64,000 nt of DNA, taken from positions 21,373 to 85,372 of the forward strand of contig CALXQE010000013.1 in the NCBI GenBank assembly GCA_944390495.1, in the 5' to 3' direction. Positions 44,046 through 53,884 of the stretch are shown here, piece by piece (the first letter of the stretch is position 1; every line of letters starts with the position of its first letter). A program made the position numbers and the translations under genes. The notes below the pieces were generated by a model. That model worked only from the letters and a program-made list of their open reading frames with translations. It did not search any database and was not told where the DNA came from. Source of the DNA: an uncultured Clostridia bacterium (GTDB taxonomy: Bacteria; Bacillota; Clostridia; UBA1381).

Positions 44046-45980
44046 CTATTCTTTATGTGTCATCATATAATATTCAACATTTTGATAATCACTTACAGCA
44101 CCGTTTTCTGTTATTTCATTGGTATGCCATTCACCATTAGAATCATAATGTCCCATACCGTTTATTTGAGGTATTTCTTCCATCACTTTGCTTGTAAAGT
44201 TGCCAAAATCACTTTTAGGAATACCGGCTGTATCTAAAAGCAAGTTTGAAAGATAATTAGTGCTTGTAGAAACATCAGATTGACTTTCTATATTATAATT
44301 TGCCCATATAACAAATGGGACCTTATATCTATTTTGTAATTCTTCTGTGGACAGTGTATCGAGTTTCTTTCCATATAATTCTTCATAAAACTCTTGCTCG
44401 ACAGCCGGTTGATGATCTCCAAACAAAACTACTATTGTAGGCTCATCAAACTCCTTTAAATTCTCTACAAATTCTTTAAAGGCTTTATCGCTTTCACGTA
44501 TAAGTGATAAATATTGTTCTGTTTCTTGATAATGACCATTCATATCAGTAATTGTTACAGTAGGAAATTCTGAACCCTCATATTTATATCCACCATGATT
44601 TTGCATTGTAACATTAAACAAAAACAACTTTTCATCAGGATTTTTATTTTTTAATTTTTCCATTATCACTTTATATGAAGTTCTGTCATTTATGTAATAT
44701 CTTGTATATTCCCATTCATCCTCACTTAGATATTCATTCATATTTTCCTGACTGATAAATTCATCAAAGCCCATTAAGCCATAAACTTTTTGTCTATTCC
44801 AGCATCTTGCTAAATACGGATGCAGTGCAACTGTACTATAACCATTTTCAGATAGATATGAAGGAAGTGATGTTATATATTTTTTTGAAGCATATTGCAA
44901 ATAAGGCGTTGAACCGTTAGGCAATAATCCCATGGATAATCCTGTTAAAAATTCAAATTCAGTGTTACAGGTATACCCTCCAAATGGAGAAACAAGAAGT
45001 TCACCTTTTACTGTGTTTTTTGTCATATCGTTTATAAACGGCATATATTCAATATTAGTAGAAAAATCACCTACTACACTTAAATCAGAAAAACTTTCAT
45101 TCATTATCACAATAATATTGGGACTGTCTTCACTAAATTCTTCTGTTTTTCCGTCATCTAACATCTTAGCTACTTGTTCTTCATCATATCCTTCCGGTTT
45201 GTGAAGAATCATTTTTCTAACATTGATATAAAAACTATATAGTGTTCCATGAGTGTTATTCGCATGATATTGGTCAAATACATCCATATCACTTTCAGAA
45301 TAATCGATCATACCTAATACACTAAAAAAAACAAGTACAAATGACAAACCAGCAGCAGGTAAAATTAAGTTTTTTCTTTTAAATGCAAAATTAAAAGAAA
45401 AACGAGCAATAAGTGATATAACAAAAACTGCTATAATAGTCGTAACTATTATAGGATAACGCATCTCAAATGTATAATTTTCGACAACATGAGCTGCTGT
45501 TCCTATTGCTAAAAAATCTCCCGGTATAAGCGGAGTACCCCTGAAAATGTTAACTATAAAACTTGCAATGTTAAATAAAAACGAAACCGTTATAGTACAT
45601 ATAGCAGACCAACGCATACTTCTCGTTATAGCTGTAAAAACAGCAAGTATCGCATAATAAAACATAATATTAACAAAGTATATTTTAAATGCGTACTCAG
45701 GCTCTCCAGACAAAACCATTGCAATCTGCATGCAGAAAAACGGCGTTACTGCATAGATACACGATGATACCGTTTTATATAAATTATCTGATAATTTAAA
45801 ATCAATCGTAATTAATCCCCATATTCCCAAAACAAGTATATAACAAGTATAATACATGAAATAATCAAAACCATCATCTGTGGCAAACATTTGTGTATTT
45901 ACACTTATAAATGTCCATAATACTAATGCTGCCACACTTCCTGCAAGAATCCATGGCCATTTTTTAAAATTTATCATCAT
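44046..45980 (-). CDS. LtaS-type membrane sulfatase/phosphoglycerol transferase
   Basis: 644 residues: about six membrane helices (residues 8-215), then an extracellular alkaline-phosphatase-fold domain. NIIVIMNESFSDLSV (metal site), GGYTCNTEFEFLTGLS with the catalytic Thr (about residue 340), RCWNRQKVYG, NVTMQNHGGY and VVLFGDHQPA (metal ligands) are the LtaS signatures. Such proteins polymerise glycerol phosphate from phosphatidylglycerol onto lipid anchors or wall glycans. It is 14 bases downstream of the S41 protease gene. The ATG at 45980 or the next one may be used (GGTGAT upstream). Confidence 0.9.
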   Translation of the reverse strand: MMINFKKWPWILAGSVAALVLWTFISVNTQMFATDDGFDYFMYYTCYILVLGIWGLITIDFKLSDNLYKTVSSCIYAVTPFFCMQIAMVLSGEPEYAFKIYFVNIMFYYAILAVFTAITRSMRWSAICTITVSFLFNIASFIVNIFRGTPLIPGDFLAIGTAAHVVENYTFEMRYPIIVTTIIAVFVISLIARFSFNFAFKRKNLILPAAGLSFVLVFFSVLGMIDYSESDMDVFDQYHANNTHGTLYSFYINVRKMILHKPEGYDEEQVAKMLDDGKTEEFSEDSPNIIVIMNESFSDLSVVGDFSTNIEYMPFINDMTKNTVKGELLVSPFGGYTCNTEFEFLTGLSMGLLPNGSTPYLQYASKKYITSLPSYLSENGYSTVALHPYLARCWNRQKVYGLMGFDEFISQENMNEYLSEDEWEYTRYYINDRTSYKVIMEKLKNKNPDEKLFLFNVTMQNHGGYKYEGSEFPTVTITDMNGHYQETEQYLSLIRESDKAFKEFVENLKEFDEPTIVVLFGDHQPAVEQEFYEELYGKKLDTLSTEELQNRYKVPFVIWANYNIESQSDVSTSTNYLSNLLLDTAGIPKSDFGNFTSKVMEEIPQINGMGHYDSNGEWHTNEITENGAVSDYQNVEYYMMTHKE

Positions 45981-45994
45981 CCATCACCATTAAT

Positions 45995-47203
45995 TTATTT
46001 TTCTTTCAGTATTTCAACAGCTTTTTGCAGTTGTACATCTTCTTCATGTTCAATCATTGAAGCATACATATTTTCATATTCCTTAGGCATCTCAACAACA
46101 ACATCGGGTTCAATACCAATTTCGTGTATACATATACCGTTAGGAGTATAATATTTAGAAGATGTCAAAGATATTCCTGATCCGTCATAAAAAGGATATA
46201 CATTTTGTACAATTCCCTTTCCGTAACTTGTTGTACCTACAACCGTTGCTTTCCCATAATCCTTAAGTGCACCTGTAAATACCTCTGATGCACTGGCACT
46301 ATTTCCATTTATCAAAATCACAATAGGTATATCTGTAAATTCCGAATCAGAATATATATAATTGCGTTCTCCATCCTTTGTTTCGGTGTAAGTTATAGTT
46401 CCCTCAGGGATAAACATATCAGCTATGTTACAAGCTTCATCTAAAATTCCTCCCGGGTTATCTCTAAGATCAATTATTAATTTTTTCATACCATTGTTTT
46501 GAAGAGCTGTAAATTCATCTAAAAACTCACTGGATGTACTGTGCTGTCCATTTGATGATTCCATATTGAAATCTGTTATTCTTAAATAACCTATTTCATT
46601 GTCGATCATTTCACCCTTAACGGATTCTGAGGATATATCTTCTCTTATTATCTCAAAATCAATTGTTTCGGTATTTCTTAATACTGTTATTTTAACAGCA
46701 GTACCCTCTTTTCCGCTTTTTATACTGCTTACAGCTTCGTTTATCATATCACCGCTGTACTTCACATCATCAACATGTGTGATTACATCCCCTGGCTGTA
46801 TTCCTGCATTATAAGCAGGAGAATTTTCAGACGGTGCTATTACTACAATCTGATTATTTTCATCAACACCAACCACAACACCTATTCCTACGTATCCATC
46901 TTGAATATTTTGCATATATGAAGAAAATTCTTCTTTCGTATAATAATGTGTATATGGTTCTTCAAGCCCTTCTACATATGCTTTAATTGCCTGCTCGCCA
47001 AGTTGATTTTCATTAAAATCATAAAGATATTCCTGTTCTAAAATTGTTGATATCGCTTTTAATTTGTTTTCAACACCATCAGACTCTGACGGGAAATATA
47101 TAAGTATATTATCTTTTACAAATGATGTAAGTGAACTGCTTACTACTGCTGTGATAACAACAGCTGCAATAATTGATAAAATATATTTTTTCTTATTATT
47201 CAT
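45995..47203 (-). CDS. Membrane-anchored S41 (CtpB-like) processing protease
   Basis: 402 residues: N-terminal membrane anchor (about 6-28), S41 N-terminal helix bundle, PDZ domain (about 95-175: GIGVVVGVDENNQIVVIAPS), and the protease core with LRDNPGGILDEA, the catalytic Ser in NGNSASASEVF and Lys in TTSYGKGIVQ. It may cut a regulatory or envelope protein outside the membrane; CtpB of Bacillus cleaves SpoIVFA during sporulation, but no such partner is in the window. It lies after the CdaR gene, with a terminator between them, and ahead of the LtaS gene. Confidence 0.92.
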   Translation of the reverse strand: MNNKKKYILSIIAAVVITAVVSSSLTSFVKDNILIYFPSESDGVENKLKAISTILEQEYLYDFNENQLGEQAIKAYVEGLEEPYTHYYTKEEFSSYMQNIQDGYVGIGVVVGVDENNQIVVIAPSENSPAYNAGIQPGDVITHVDDVKYSGDMINEAVSSIKSGKEGTAVKITVLRNTETIDFEIIREDISSESVKGEMIDNEIGYLRITDFNMESSNGQHSTSSEFLDEFTALQNNGMKKLIIDLRDNPGGILDEACNIADMFIPEGTITYTETKDGERNYIYSDSEFTDIPIVILINGNSASASEVFTGALKDYGKATVVGTTSYGKGIVQNVYPFYDGSGISLTSSKYYTPNGICIHEIGIEPDVVVEMPKEYENMYASMIEHEEDVQLQKAVEILKEK

Positions 47204-47225
47204 AAAATCATCCTTAAAAAAAATC

Positions 47226-47243
47226 GGGGGAATTATATCCCCC
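47226..47243 (-). terminator. Terminator between cdaR-like and S41 protease genes
   Basis: Minus strand: GGGGGA and TCCCCC form a 6-bp stem whose 6-base loop is TATAAT, followed by GATTTTTTTT. The T run leads straight into the AAGGATG ribosome site of the next gene. Confidence 0.8.
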
Positions 47244-47255
47244 TTTTATTATTTA

Positions 47256-48341
47256 TCATATTTTAATTGAATTTGATTCAAGATACTTATGAACCATCAT
47301 TGCTACTTTAAACACTATTGCCTGATCAAATTTACGAAGATCAAGACCTGTTAGTTTATAAATTTTTTCAAGTCTATATACGAGTGTGTTTCTGTGAACA
47401 AACAGCTGTCTTGATGTTTCACTCACATTTAGATCATTTTCAAAGAATTTATTTATAGTAAGGATTGTTTCATCATCAAGGGATGAAATATCTCCTTTTT
47501 TAAATACTTCTTGTAAAAACAATTCACAAAGCTTTATTGGAAGCTGATAAATAAGTCTTCCTATACCCAAACTATCATAATTAAGAATATATTTTTCTTC
47601 GTCAAATACTTTTCCGACTTCAAGAGCTATTTGTGCTTCTTTGTAAGCATTGTTTATCTGATCAATATTATATGCAACTGTACTCATACCTACACATACA
47701 GTAAGCATTGTTTCAGCACTGACAGTATCAACAATAGATTGTGCAATTTCTTCAAGTTTATCTGCTTCATCACTGTCATTAAGCTCTTTAATTAAAACAA
47801 GATTATTTGCATCAATATTAATAACAAAATCTCTTTCTTTATCAGGGAACATATTACGCAGTACATCGTAAATACCTGTTTCTCCCGGCTCAACAACCTT
47901 AACATAAAATACAGCTCTTGGTATATCTATATCTACATGAAGTTCTCTCGCCTTTTGATGTAAATCAAATGCTAACAAATTGTCGAAAATGATATTTTGC
48001 ATAAAATTGTTCTTATCGTATTTTTCGTCATAGTAATGGCGAACATTATTTGCTGCAATAGCAATGGAATTACAGCAGTATTTTGCTACTTCGTCCGTAC
48101 CCTCTACATAAACAATATATTCTGAATAAGGCTTATTAGACATCGAACGAACTGTATAGCCATCTCTAAATAAAAGCTTATCGCTGTTGACAGCAGCATA
48201 TACAAGATTTTCTACAACATCGGTTGTGGGTTCGCTGCCTGCATTTGCCAAAATAAGACCATGAGAATCAACAATACCAAATTTTTTTGGAAAAACATCT
48301 GCCATTTGCGTTACTATATTCTGAAATGCCTTGCTTATCAT
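47256..48341 (-). CDS. CdaR/PucR-family transcriptional regulator
   Basis: 361 residues. The N-terminal third resembles the sugar-diacid recognition domain (FQNIVTQMADVFPKKFGIVD), the middle is a GGDEF-like domain and the C terminus is the PucR/CdaR helix-turn-helix (about 300-355: FFENDLNVSETSRQLFVHRN, TLVYRLEKIYKLTGLDLRKF). CdaR types sense sugar acids or wall-derived compounds; the ligand here is unknown. The start is the ATG at 48341, 8 bases after GGAGG; an ATG two codons earlier is too close. It has its own promoter and terminator. Confidence 0.85.
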   Translation of the reverse strand: MISKAFQNIVTQMADVFPKKFGIVDSHGLILANAGSEPTTDVVENLVYAAVNSDKLLFRDGYTVRSMSNKPYSEYIVYVEGTDEVAKYCCNSIAIAANNVRHYYDEKYDKNNFMQNIIFDNLLAFDLHQKARELHVDIDIPRAVFYVKVVEPGETGIYDVLRNMFPDKERDFVINIDANNLVLIKELNDSDEADKLEEIAQSIVDTVSAETMLTVCVGMSTVAYNIDQINNAYKEAQIALEVGKVFDEEKYILNYDSLGIGRLIYQLPIKLCELFLQEVFKKGDISSLDDETILTINKFFENDLNVSETSRQLFVHRNTLVYRLEKIYKLTGLDLRKFDQAIVFKVAMMVHKYLESNSIKI

Positions 48342-48384
48342 TTTCATTCCTCCATATTCACGATAAATATACAATCATATATTT

Positions 48385-48413
48385 ATTATACATGAATTTT
48401 ACCATAATTGCAA
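48385..48413 (-). promoter_or_regulatory. Sigma-A promoter of the cdaR-like gene
   Basis: Minus strand: TTGCAA (48413-48408), 17-bp spacer, TATAAT (48390-48385). Confidence 0.8.
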
Positions 48414-48484
48414 GGGCATAAGGTTATTTTTTTGACATAGTATATGAATTTTTTGTGAATATTTTGTCTAATTATATATTAATT

Positions 48485-49255
48485 TTAAATATATTTCCTT
48501 AAATGTTTTAAAGCACTTTTTTCAAGTCTTGATACTTGTGCTTGAGATATACCTATTTCCTGTGCCACTTCCATTTGAGTTCTCGACTGAAAAAAACGTA
48601 AGTTTAAAATATGTTTTTCTCTTTCATCTAAATGCTTCATTGCTTCACTTAATGCAATATTTTCAATCCAGTTTTCATCGACATTTTTAGTGTCCTTTAC
48701 TTGATCCATCACATAAATAGCTTCACCGCCGTCATGATATATAGGTTCAAACAAAGATACAGGATCCGCTATTGCATCAAGTGCAAATACAACATCACCT
48801 TTAGGTAAATCTAATTCCTTTGCGATTTCAGAAATAGTAGGTTCCTTTGAATTTTTTCCTATAAGCTTTTCACGTACGTGCATCGCCTTATAGGCTATGT
48901 CCTTTAATGAACGACTTACTCGAATAGCGTTATTATCTCTTAGATATCTTCGTATCTCACCTATAATCATCGGTACAGCGTATGTTGAAAATTGTACATT
49001 CTGACTTAAATCAAAATTGTCTATCGCTTTTATAAGACCTACACAACCAACCTGAAACAAATCATCTGCGTTTTCACCACGATTTGAAAAACGCTGTATC
49101 ACACTTAACACCAGTCGTAAATTACCTTTAACAAATTTTTCTCTCGCTTCCATATCTCCCGCTTTTATTTTTATAAATAGCTTTTCTTTTTCTTCTCTTG
49201 AAAGCACCGGTAATTTTGATGTGTTAACGCCGCATATCTCTACTTTGTTTGCCAT
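48485..49255 (-). CDS. sigG: Forespore sigma factor G
   Basis: A 256-residue late-forespore sigma factor. The N terminus MANKVEICGVNTSKLPVLS is a sigma-G hallmark. Region 2 (GNLRLVLSVIQRFSNRGENA, DDLFQVGCVGLIKAIDNFD, FSTYAVPMIIGEIRRYLRD) and region 4 (EREKHILNLRFFQSRTQMEV, AQEIGISQAQVSRLEKSALK) are complete. It directs transcription of small acid-soluble proteins and germination genes after engulfment. It follows sigE after 69 bases; read-through from spoIIGA-sigE is expected, plus a forespore promoter I could not place. Confidence 0.96.
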   Translation of the reverse strand: MANKVEICGVNTSKLPVLSREEKEKLFIKIKAGDMEAREKFVKGNLRLVLSVIQRFSNRGENADDLFQVGCVGLIKAIDNFDLSQNVQFSTYAVPMIIGEIRRYLRDNNAIRVSRSLKDIAYKAMHVREKLIGKNSKEPTISEIAKELDLPKGDVVFALDAIADPVSLFEPIYHDGGEAIYVMDQVKDTKNVDENWIENIALSEAMKHLDEREKHILNLRFFQSRTQMEVAQEIGISQAQVSRLEKSALKHLRKYI

Positions 49256-49276
49256 ATCTTTTTCCTCCTTGATAAG

Positions 49277-49296
49277 AGCCGCCTGTTAAGACGGCT
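49277..49296 (-). other. Hairpin in the sigE-sigG gap
   Basis: On the minus strand AGCCGTC and GGCGGCT form a 7-bp stem (one G-U pair) with loop TTAACA, ending 21 bases before the sigG ATG. There is no T run, so it is not an ordinary terminator; it could protect a processed sigG mRNA or weaken read-through. Confidence 0.5.
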
Positions 49297-49324
49297 ATGT
49301 ACAAAGATATAGCATAAATATGTG

Positions 49325-50038
49325 TTAGCTCATTTTAATTATTTCTTTTTTGAGCCTTCCTATAATTCTCTTTTCAAGTCTTGATATGTAAGATTGTGAT
49401 ATACCAAGCATATCTGCTACTTCCTTTTGCGTTTTTTCTTTTTGGTGGTCAAGACCAAAACGCAATTTCATAATTTGTTGCTCTCGACCGGATAATTTAC
49501 TAAGTGCATCAAGTAACAAGCTTTTATCAACTTCGTTTTCTATATTTTTGCAAATAACGTCATTTTCTGTTCCTAAAATATCAGAAAGTAACAATTCATT
49601 TCCGTCCCAATCAACATTCAACGGTTCGTCTATTGAAACTTCACTTCTCATATTTGAGTTTTTTCTAAGGTACATTAGTATTTCGTTTTCTATGCACCTT
49701 GAGGCATACGTTGCAAGCTTAATGTTTTTATCCGGTTTAAAGGTATTTATTGCTTTAATAAGTCCAATTGTACCTATTGATATTAAATCCTCAACATATA
49801 TTCCTGTGTTTTCAAACTTTCGTGCAATATACACTACTAATCTAAGATTTCGCTCTATCAACACAGTTTTTACTGACATATCACCATTTGACAGTCCATC
49901 AATCAAGGCGGTTTCCTCCTCTTTATTCAATGGAGGCGGTAATGTATCACTTCCGCCTATGTAAAAAATCTCTTCACATTTTAGTGCGTTTGAACCTAAT
50001 GATAGAATCTTTGAGCTGATTTTTCTTAAAACTTCCAT
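49325..50038 (-). CDS. sigE: Mother-cell sigma factor E (pro-form)
   Basis: A 237-residue sigma factor made as an inactive precursor and cut by SpoIIGA. The pro-sequence (about 1-26) precedes the conserved cleavage context [16 protein letters not shown]. Region 2 ([38 protein letters not shown]) and region 4 ([34 protein letters not shown]) are intact. It turns on the early mother-cell genes, here presumably including yabPQ. The start is the ATG at 50038 after AAAGGAGTG, 13 bases after the spoIIGA stop. Confidence 0.96.
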   Translation of the reverse strand: MEVLRKISSKILSLGSNALKCEEIFYIGGSDTLPPPLNKEEETALIDGLSNGDMSVKTVLIERNLRLVVYIARKFENTGIYVEDLISIGTIGLIKAINTFKPDKNIKLATYASRCIENEILMYLRKNSNMRSEVSIDEPLNVDWDGNELLLSDILGTENDVICKNIENEVDKSLLLDALSKLSGREQQIMKLRFGLDHQKEKTQKEVADMLGISQSYISRLEKRIIGRLKKEIIKMS

Positions 50039-50051
50039 GTTGTACACTCCT

Positions 50052-50882
50052 TTATAATAAGCCCGCATTAAGCAGTGCATGATATTCTCCTTTATGTGAC
50101 AGTTTTCTTTCGCAAAGTCCTACAAAAGTTTTTTCTATCACTTTTCCCTCTTCGTGAATACTTATTTCATCTGCCAAAAACGCAAACATTATACCACCTG
50201 TATTACCCACAGAATGAAATGGTACTGCCCAAAGTTTCATATCCTCAAAAACATTGCATAATTCCTCAAAACTGCACTTTGTATCAAATAATTTTCTTGC
50301 ATATTCCCACTCAAGCACACTGACATATTTACCCGTGATGGGTTCTTTTAATGAGTTGCCACTGTCGAATAGTGCAGGAACAGTAACGGTTTTGTCATTA
50401 TGTGTCACTGTTATAATATAGTATTTTTTGTTTTTCCTATTTTTAAACATTTTAACAAAAAAAATCATAACAACATACGATACTATAAATATAGGCAAAA
50501 AAATATTAACCGGCAAATCAAAATACAAAATACCGCTTCGTATTTCAAGGCCTGTGCTGCATGACATGACAGATGCTATCATAATCATAGAAAACATCAT
50601 TATACCGCTCATTAATATAAACCACAGAATTTGCTGTAAGATTCTTTTTCTAAGTTCAAAATATGATATAAGTATCATCAAAAATGTACTTATGATACGT
50701 ATAACCAGCTGTGTGGGATAATTAGTCACAACACATAAAGCGGATATACCTCCTACAAAAGCAGCTGCAATTAATCTAATTTTTTTAATTTTTACCACAT
50801 TTATAAATCGTCCGAGTATATAAAGCATAGTATATGAAGAAATAAAATTTATAAAAAATATAATATCTGCATATATCACCAT
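50052..50882 (-). CDS. spoIIGA: Pro-sigma-E processing peptidase
   Basis: A 276-residue membrane aspartic protease: five hydrophobic segments in the first 145 residues ([20 protein letters not shown]...), then a cytoplasmic domain with the single active-site motif DSGN at residues 173-176 in [14 protein letters not shown]; it works as a dimer. It removes the sigma-E pro-sequence once SpoIIR signals from the forespore. The start is the ATG at 50882 after GAGGTGAGG; a GTG at 50891 lies inside that site. Transcribed with sigE from a Spo0A-type promoter. Confidence 0.92.
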   Translation of the reverse strand: MVIYADIIFFINFISSYTMLYILGRFINVVKIKKIRLIAAAFVGGISALCVVTNYPTQLVIRIISTFLMILISYFELRKRILQQILWFILMSGIMMFSMIMIASVMSCSTGLEIRSGILYFDLPVNIFLPIFIVSYVVMIFFVKMFKNRKNKKYYIITVTHNDKTVTVPALFDSGNSLKEPITGKYVSVLEWEYARKLFDTKCSFEELCNVFEDMKLWAVPFHSVGNTGGIMFAFLADEISIHEEGKVIEKTFVGLCERKLSHKGEYHALLNAGLL

Positions 50883-50902
50883 ACCCCTCACCTCTAAAAG
50901 AT

Positions 50903-50949
50903 ATTATACTCCTGTTATAACGTAAAAAATGTCAAATACAGTTGTCGAA
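50903..50949 (-). promoter_or_regulatory. Spo0A-activated spoIIGA-sigE promoter
   Basis: Minus strand: TTGACA (50935-50930), an unusually long 21-bp spacer, TATAAT (50908-50903). A perfect Spo0A box TGTCGAA (plus strand 50943-50949) lies 7 bases upstream of the -35, and TTTGACA (50936-50930) is a one-mismatch second box over the -35. A third one-mismatch site is near 50963-50969. The Bacillus spoIIG promoter is known for the same over-long spacer and Spo0A boxes. Confidence 0.85.
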
Positions 50950-50965
50950 TAAAAAAAATAATGCG

Positions 50966-50998
50966 ACAAAAAAAGACTGCGGAGTTTATCCACAGTCT
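50966..50998 (-). terminator. Terminator of galK
   Basis: Minus strand: AGACTGTGGA and TCCGCAGTCT form a 10-bp stem (one wobble) with a 5-base loop and a run of seven T. It insulates the sporulation promoter just downstream from the thrC-galK transcript. Confidence 0.88.
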
Positions 50999-51012
50999 AA
51001 AAAATATGTATA

Positions 51013-52302
51013 TTATTTTATTTCATATCCGCCAACCGGTCTGATCGAAAGAACATGACACATATTCTCACCAAGAATTTTTTCTATCTTTGTCTTAAAA
51101 TCATTCACCATATCAACCGGAACAAAAGCCTGAACTGTACCGGCAAAACCACCGCCATGTACTCTATATGCACCTTTATCACCAAGAAATTCATCACATA
51201 ATGCAAGTGTCAATGACACAGCTTGATTATGCGGCATACTTGATGCAAAGACGTTTTGCAAATACATATATGATGATTGACCAGACTTTTTAACAAGATT
51301 TAAGAAAGCATCAAAATCATTTTTTTCTATTGCTTCAACTTCTTGTTTTGCACGTTCATTTTCATCGAAGAAATGAATTGCACGAAGTATGGCTCTGTCG
51401 CTTTTTACAGACTTTCTTACATCTTTTAGTTTTTCATAAAACTCAATCTTATCCACCTGACGCAAATATTCTTTACCAAAGAAATTTGCAACAGCTTTCA
51501 TCTCTGACGGAATAGTAGCATATTCATCTGTTAAATCCGCATGATCAGCACCCGAATCTATTATACAAAGTTTATAACCCTGTTTTTCAAGATCAAAATC
51601 AACCTTTTTGACTATTGGTTCTTCTGTACTATTAAAGTCTATAGATACAACAGAACCTACTGATGAAGCCATTTGATCCATAAGACCGCTTGGCTTATTA
51701 TAGTATACATTTTCTGCATACTGACCGAATTTAGCTATTTCAATGGCATTAACTTCATTATTTGCAAAAAGCCCATTAATTATTGTCCCAACCATTACTT
51801 CAAATGCTGCAGATGAGGATAGACCAGAACCTTTAAGGACATTTGATGTAGTATATGCATCAAAACCTTTAACCTCATATCCAAGATCGACAAATCTTTT
51901 TATAACACCACGTATAAGCGAAATTGCTTTATCAAACTGTTCTTTATGTATTTCAAGATCCTCTAAATCGATTATATCCATCGGATAATTTTTTGACTGT
52001 ATTCTAACGCTATTAGTACCGTTAGGTCTTGCAGCGGCAATAATATCTAAATTTACACTACCTGCAAGTACACATCCGTGCTGATGATCTGTGTGATTAC
52101 CGCCTATTTCTGTTCTGCCCGGTGCAGAAAATAAAGCTATTTCTTCAGCCTTACCAAAAGTTTCTTCAAAACCTTCTATAACATCTAAATATCTGTCAGT
52201 ATAATATTTTAGATCATCTTTATCACAGGAATATAAAAACATAAGTTGATCGTTAAATGTGCCTTCAGCTAATGATTCTTTAAATCTTTCTACATTATGC
52301 AT
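51013..52302 (-). CDS. galK: Galactokinase
   Basis: A 429-residue GHMP kinase phosphorylating galactose at C1. Signature SAPGRTEIGGNHTDHQHG (about residue 63), the ATP loop LKGSGLSSSAAFEVM (about 160), and GGGFAGTVQAFV near the C terminus. It is longer than the common 390-residue enzyme because of about 35 extra N-terminal residues. The start is the ATG at 52302 after GGAGGGATTTT. It lies 16 bases after thrC and no galT or galE is nearby, so the pairing with threonine synthase looks incidental. Confidence 0.93.
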   Translation of the reverse strand: MHNVERFKESLAEGTFNDQLMFLYSCDKDDLKYYTDRYLDVIEGFEETFGKAEEIALFSAPGRTEIGGNHTDHQHGCVLAGSVNLDIIAAARPNGTNSVRIQSKNYPMDIIDLEDLEIHKEQFDKAISLIRGVIKRFVDLGYEVKGFDAYTTSNVLKGSGLSSSAAFEVMVGTIINGLFANNEVNAIEIAKFGQYAENVYYNKPSGLMDQMASSVGSVVSIDFNSTEEPIVKKVDFDLEKQGYKLCIIDSGADHADLTDEYATIPSEMKAVANFFGKEYLRQVDKIEFYEKLKDVRKSVKSDRAILRAIHFFDENERAKQEVEAIEKNDFDAFLNLVKKSGQSSYMYLQNVFASSMPHNQAVSLTLALCDEFLGDKGAYRVHGGGFAGTVQAFVPVDMVNDFKTKIEKILGENMCHVLSIRPVGGYEIK

Positions 52303-52318
52303 AAAATCCCTCCGATAT

Positions 52319-53821
52319 TTATTCAACCATTAAAAAATCGCTAACAATCTGCTGCATTTCTTCTTTTTCACAAACAAGATCAAATGCAACTGATTTATTC
52401 TTTAATTCATATAGAGATTTTGGAATATGCATATTACTCTTTTGAGAAAGCATTTCAAGAAGTTCAAATTCGTTTTTACCAACAACAGCATTATGATCTT
52501 CTAATGCAATAAGAACACTTTGGTTGAATTTAAATGGGCTCGCTGTTGATGCAATAACTGTTTTTCTGCTATCCCCTGTTTCTTCTACATATTTATCATA
52601 TACTGATTTAGCAACTGCAGTATGAGTATCCATTACATAATCATACTCTGCTGCACATTTTTTTATTGCTGCCATTGTTTCGCTGTCATCGCAGCAACCT
52701 GAAGCAAACATACTTTGCATTTTTTCCTTAACTTCAGGAGAAACTTTATACATTCCCTTTGTATTAAGTTCATTCATCCAATCTTTGATAGTAGAATCGC
52801 TGCAACCTGTTAAATCATACAAAAATCTTTCAAGATTGCTTGAAATAAGAATATCCATAGACGGTGATATTGTTGTATGGAAATCTCTGTTTTTATTATA
52901 AACACCAGTTTTTATAAAATCTGTTAAAACATTATTTTCATTAGATGCACATATAAATTTGGCAATAGGTAGTCCCATTTTTTTTGCATAATATGCCGCC
53001 AATATATTACCAAAATTACCTGTTGGTACTACTACATTGATTTCATCACCAAGTTCAATTTCTTTATTTTTCAATAGTTCTGCATAAGCTGAGAAATAAT
53101 ATACTATTTGAGGTACAAGTCTACCCCAGTTTATAGAGTTAGCTGATGAAAGCTTAAAGTGATTTCTGTCAAGAAGATTTTTATATTCAACATCTGTGAA
53201 TATTTTTTTTACTCCGCTTTGAGCATCGTCAAAATTACCCTTTACAGCTGCAACACTTACATTATTACCTTCTTGCGTAACCATTTGTAGTTTTTGTATC
53301 TCACTTACTCCATTATCAGGATAAAATACTACAATTCTTGTACCCTTAACATCTTTAAAGCCTTCCAATGCAGCTTTACCTGTATCTCCTGATGTTGCAA
53401 CTAAAATTACAATCTCTTTATCTTCATTTGTTTTTTTCATAGAAGTTGTAAGAAGGTGTGGCAAAATCTGAAGTGCCATATCTTTAAAAGCACATGTTGG
53501 TCCGTGCCACAATTCAAGAAAATATGTGCTGTCATTCAATTTAAAAAGCGGTGCAATACTATCTGTTTCAAATTTTTCTTTTGTGTATGCACTGTTAATA
53601 CAATTATTTAGTTCCTCATCAGTAAAATCTGTCAAGAACTTGCTAAGAACAAAATATGCTCTTTCATTATATGATTTATTAGTTAAATCTTTTATTTCAT
53701 CAAGACTTACAGCCGGGAAGCTTTCAGGAACAAACAAACCGCCTTCCGCACTTAAACCTGTTTTTATTGCCTCAGCGGCACTTACTGAAATATTATTGTT
53801 CCTAGTACTATGATACTGCAT
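52319..53821 (-). CDS. thrC: Threonine synthase
   Basis: A 500-residue PLP enzyme turning O-phosphohomoserine into threonine. It starts MQYHSTRNNNISVSAAEAIK, with LWHGPTCAFKDMALQILP (catalytic Lys, about residue 114), VATSGDTGKAALEGF (PLP phosphate) and VVPTGNFGNILAAYYAKKMG. This is the long, yeast-like type. The start is the ATG at 53821 after GGAGG. Upstream sits a 15-bp hairpin and no clear promoter; no T-box fold is visible in the 75-base gap. Confidence 0.95.
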   Translation of the reverse strand: MQYHSTRNNNISVSAAEAIKTGLSAEGGLFVPESFPAVSLDEIKDLTNKSYNERAYFVLSKFLTDFTDEELNNCINSAYTKEKFETDSIAPLFKLNDSTYFLELWHGPTCAFKDMALQILPHLLTTSMKKTNEDKEIVILVATSGDTGKAALEGFKDVKGTRIVVFYPDNGVSEIQKLQMVTQEGNNVSVAAVKGNFDDAQSGVKKIFTDVEYKNLLDRNHFKLSSANSINWGRLVPQIVYYFSAYAELLKNKEIELGDEINVVVPTGNFGNILAAYYAKKMGLPIAKFICASNENNVLTDFIKTGVYNKNRDFHTTISPSMDILISSNLERFLYDLTGCSDSTIKDWMNELNTKGMYKVSPEVKEKMQSMFASGCCDDSETMAAIKKCAAEYDYVMDTHTAVAKSVYDKYVEETGDSRKTVIASTASPFKFNQSVLIALEDHNAVVGKNEFELLEMLSQKSNMHIPKSLYELKNKSVAFDLVCEKEEMQQIVSDFLMVE

Positions 53822-53849
53822 CTTTATATAACCTCCAATAAAATGATTG

Positions 53850-53884
53850 TGCCTACATAAGACTATGGCAGTCTTATGCAGGCA
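53850..53884 (-). terminator. Hairpin terminator between the P-loop gene and thrC
   Basis: Minus strand: TGCCTGCATAAGACT and AGTCTTATGTAGGCA form a 15-bp stem (one wobble) with a 5-base loop. The tail CAATCATTTTATT is only moderately T-rich, so it may attenuate rather than stop transcription into thrC. Confidence 0.7.
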
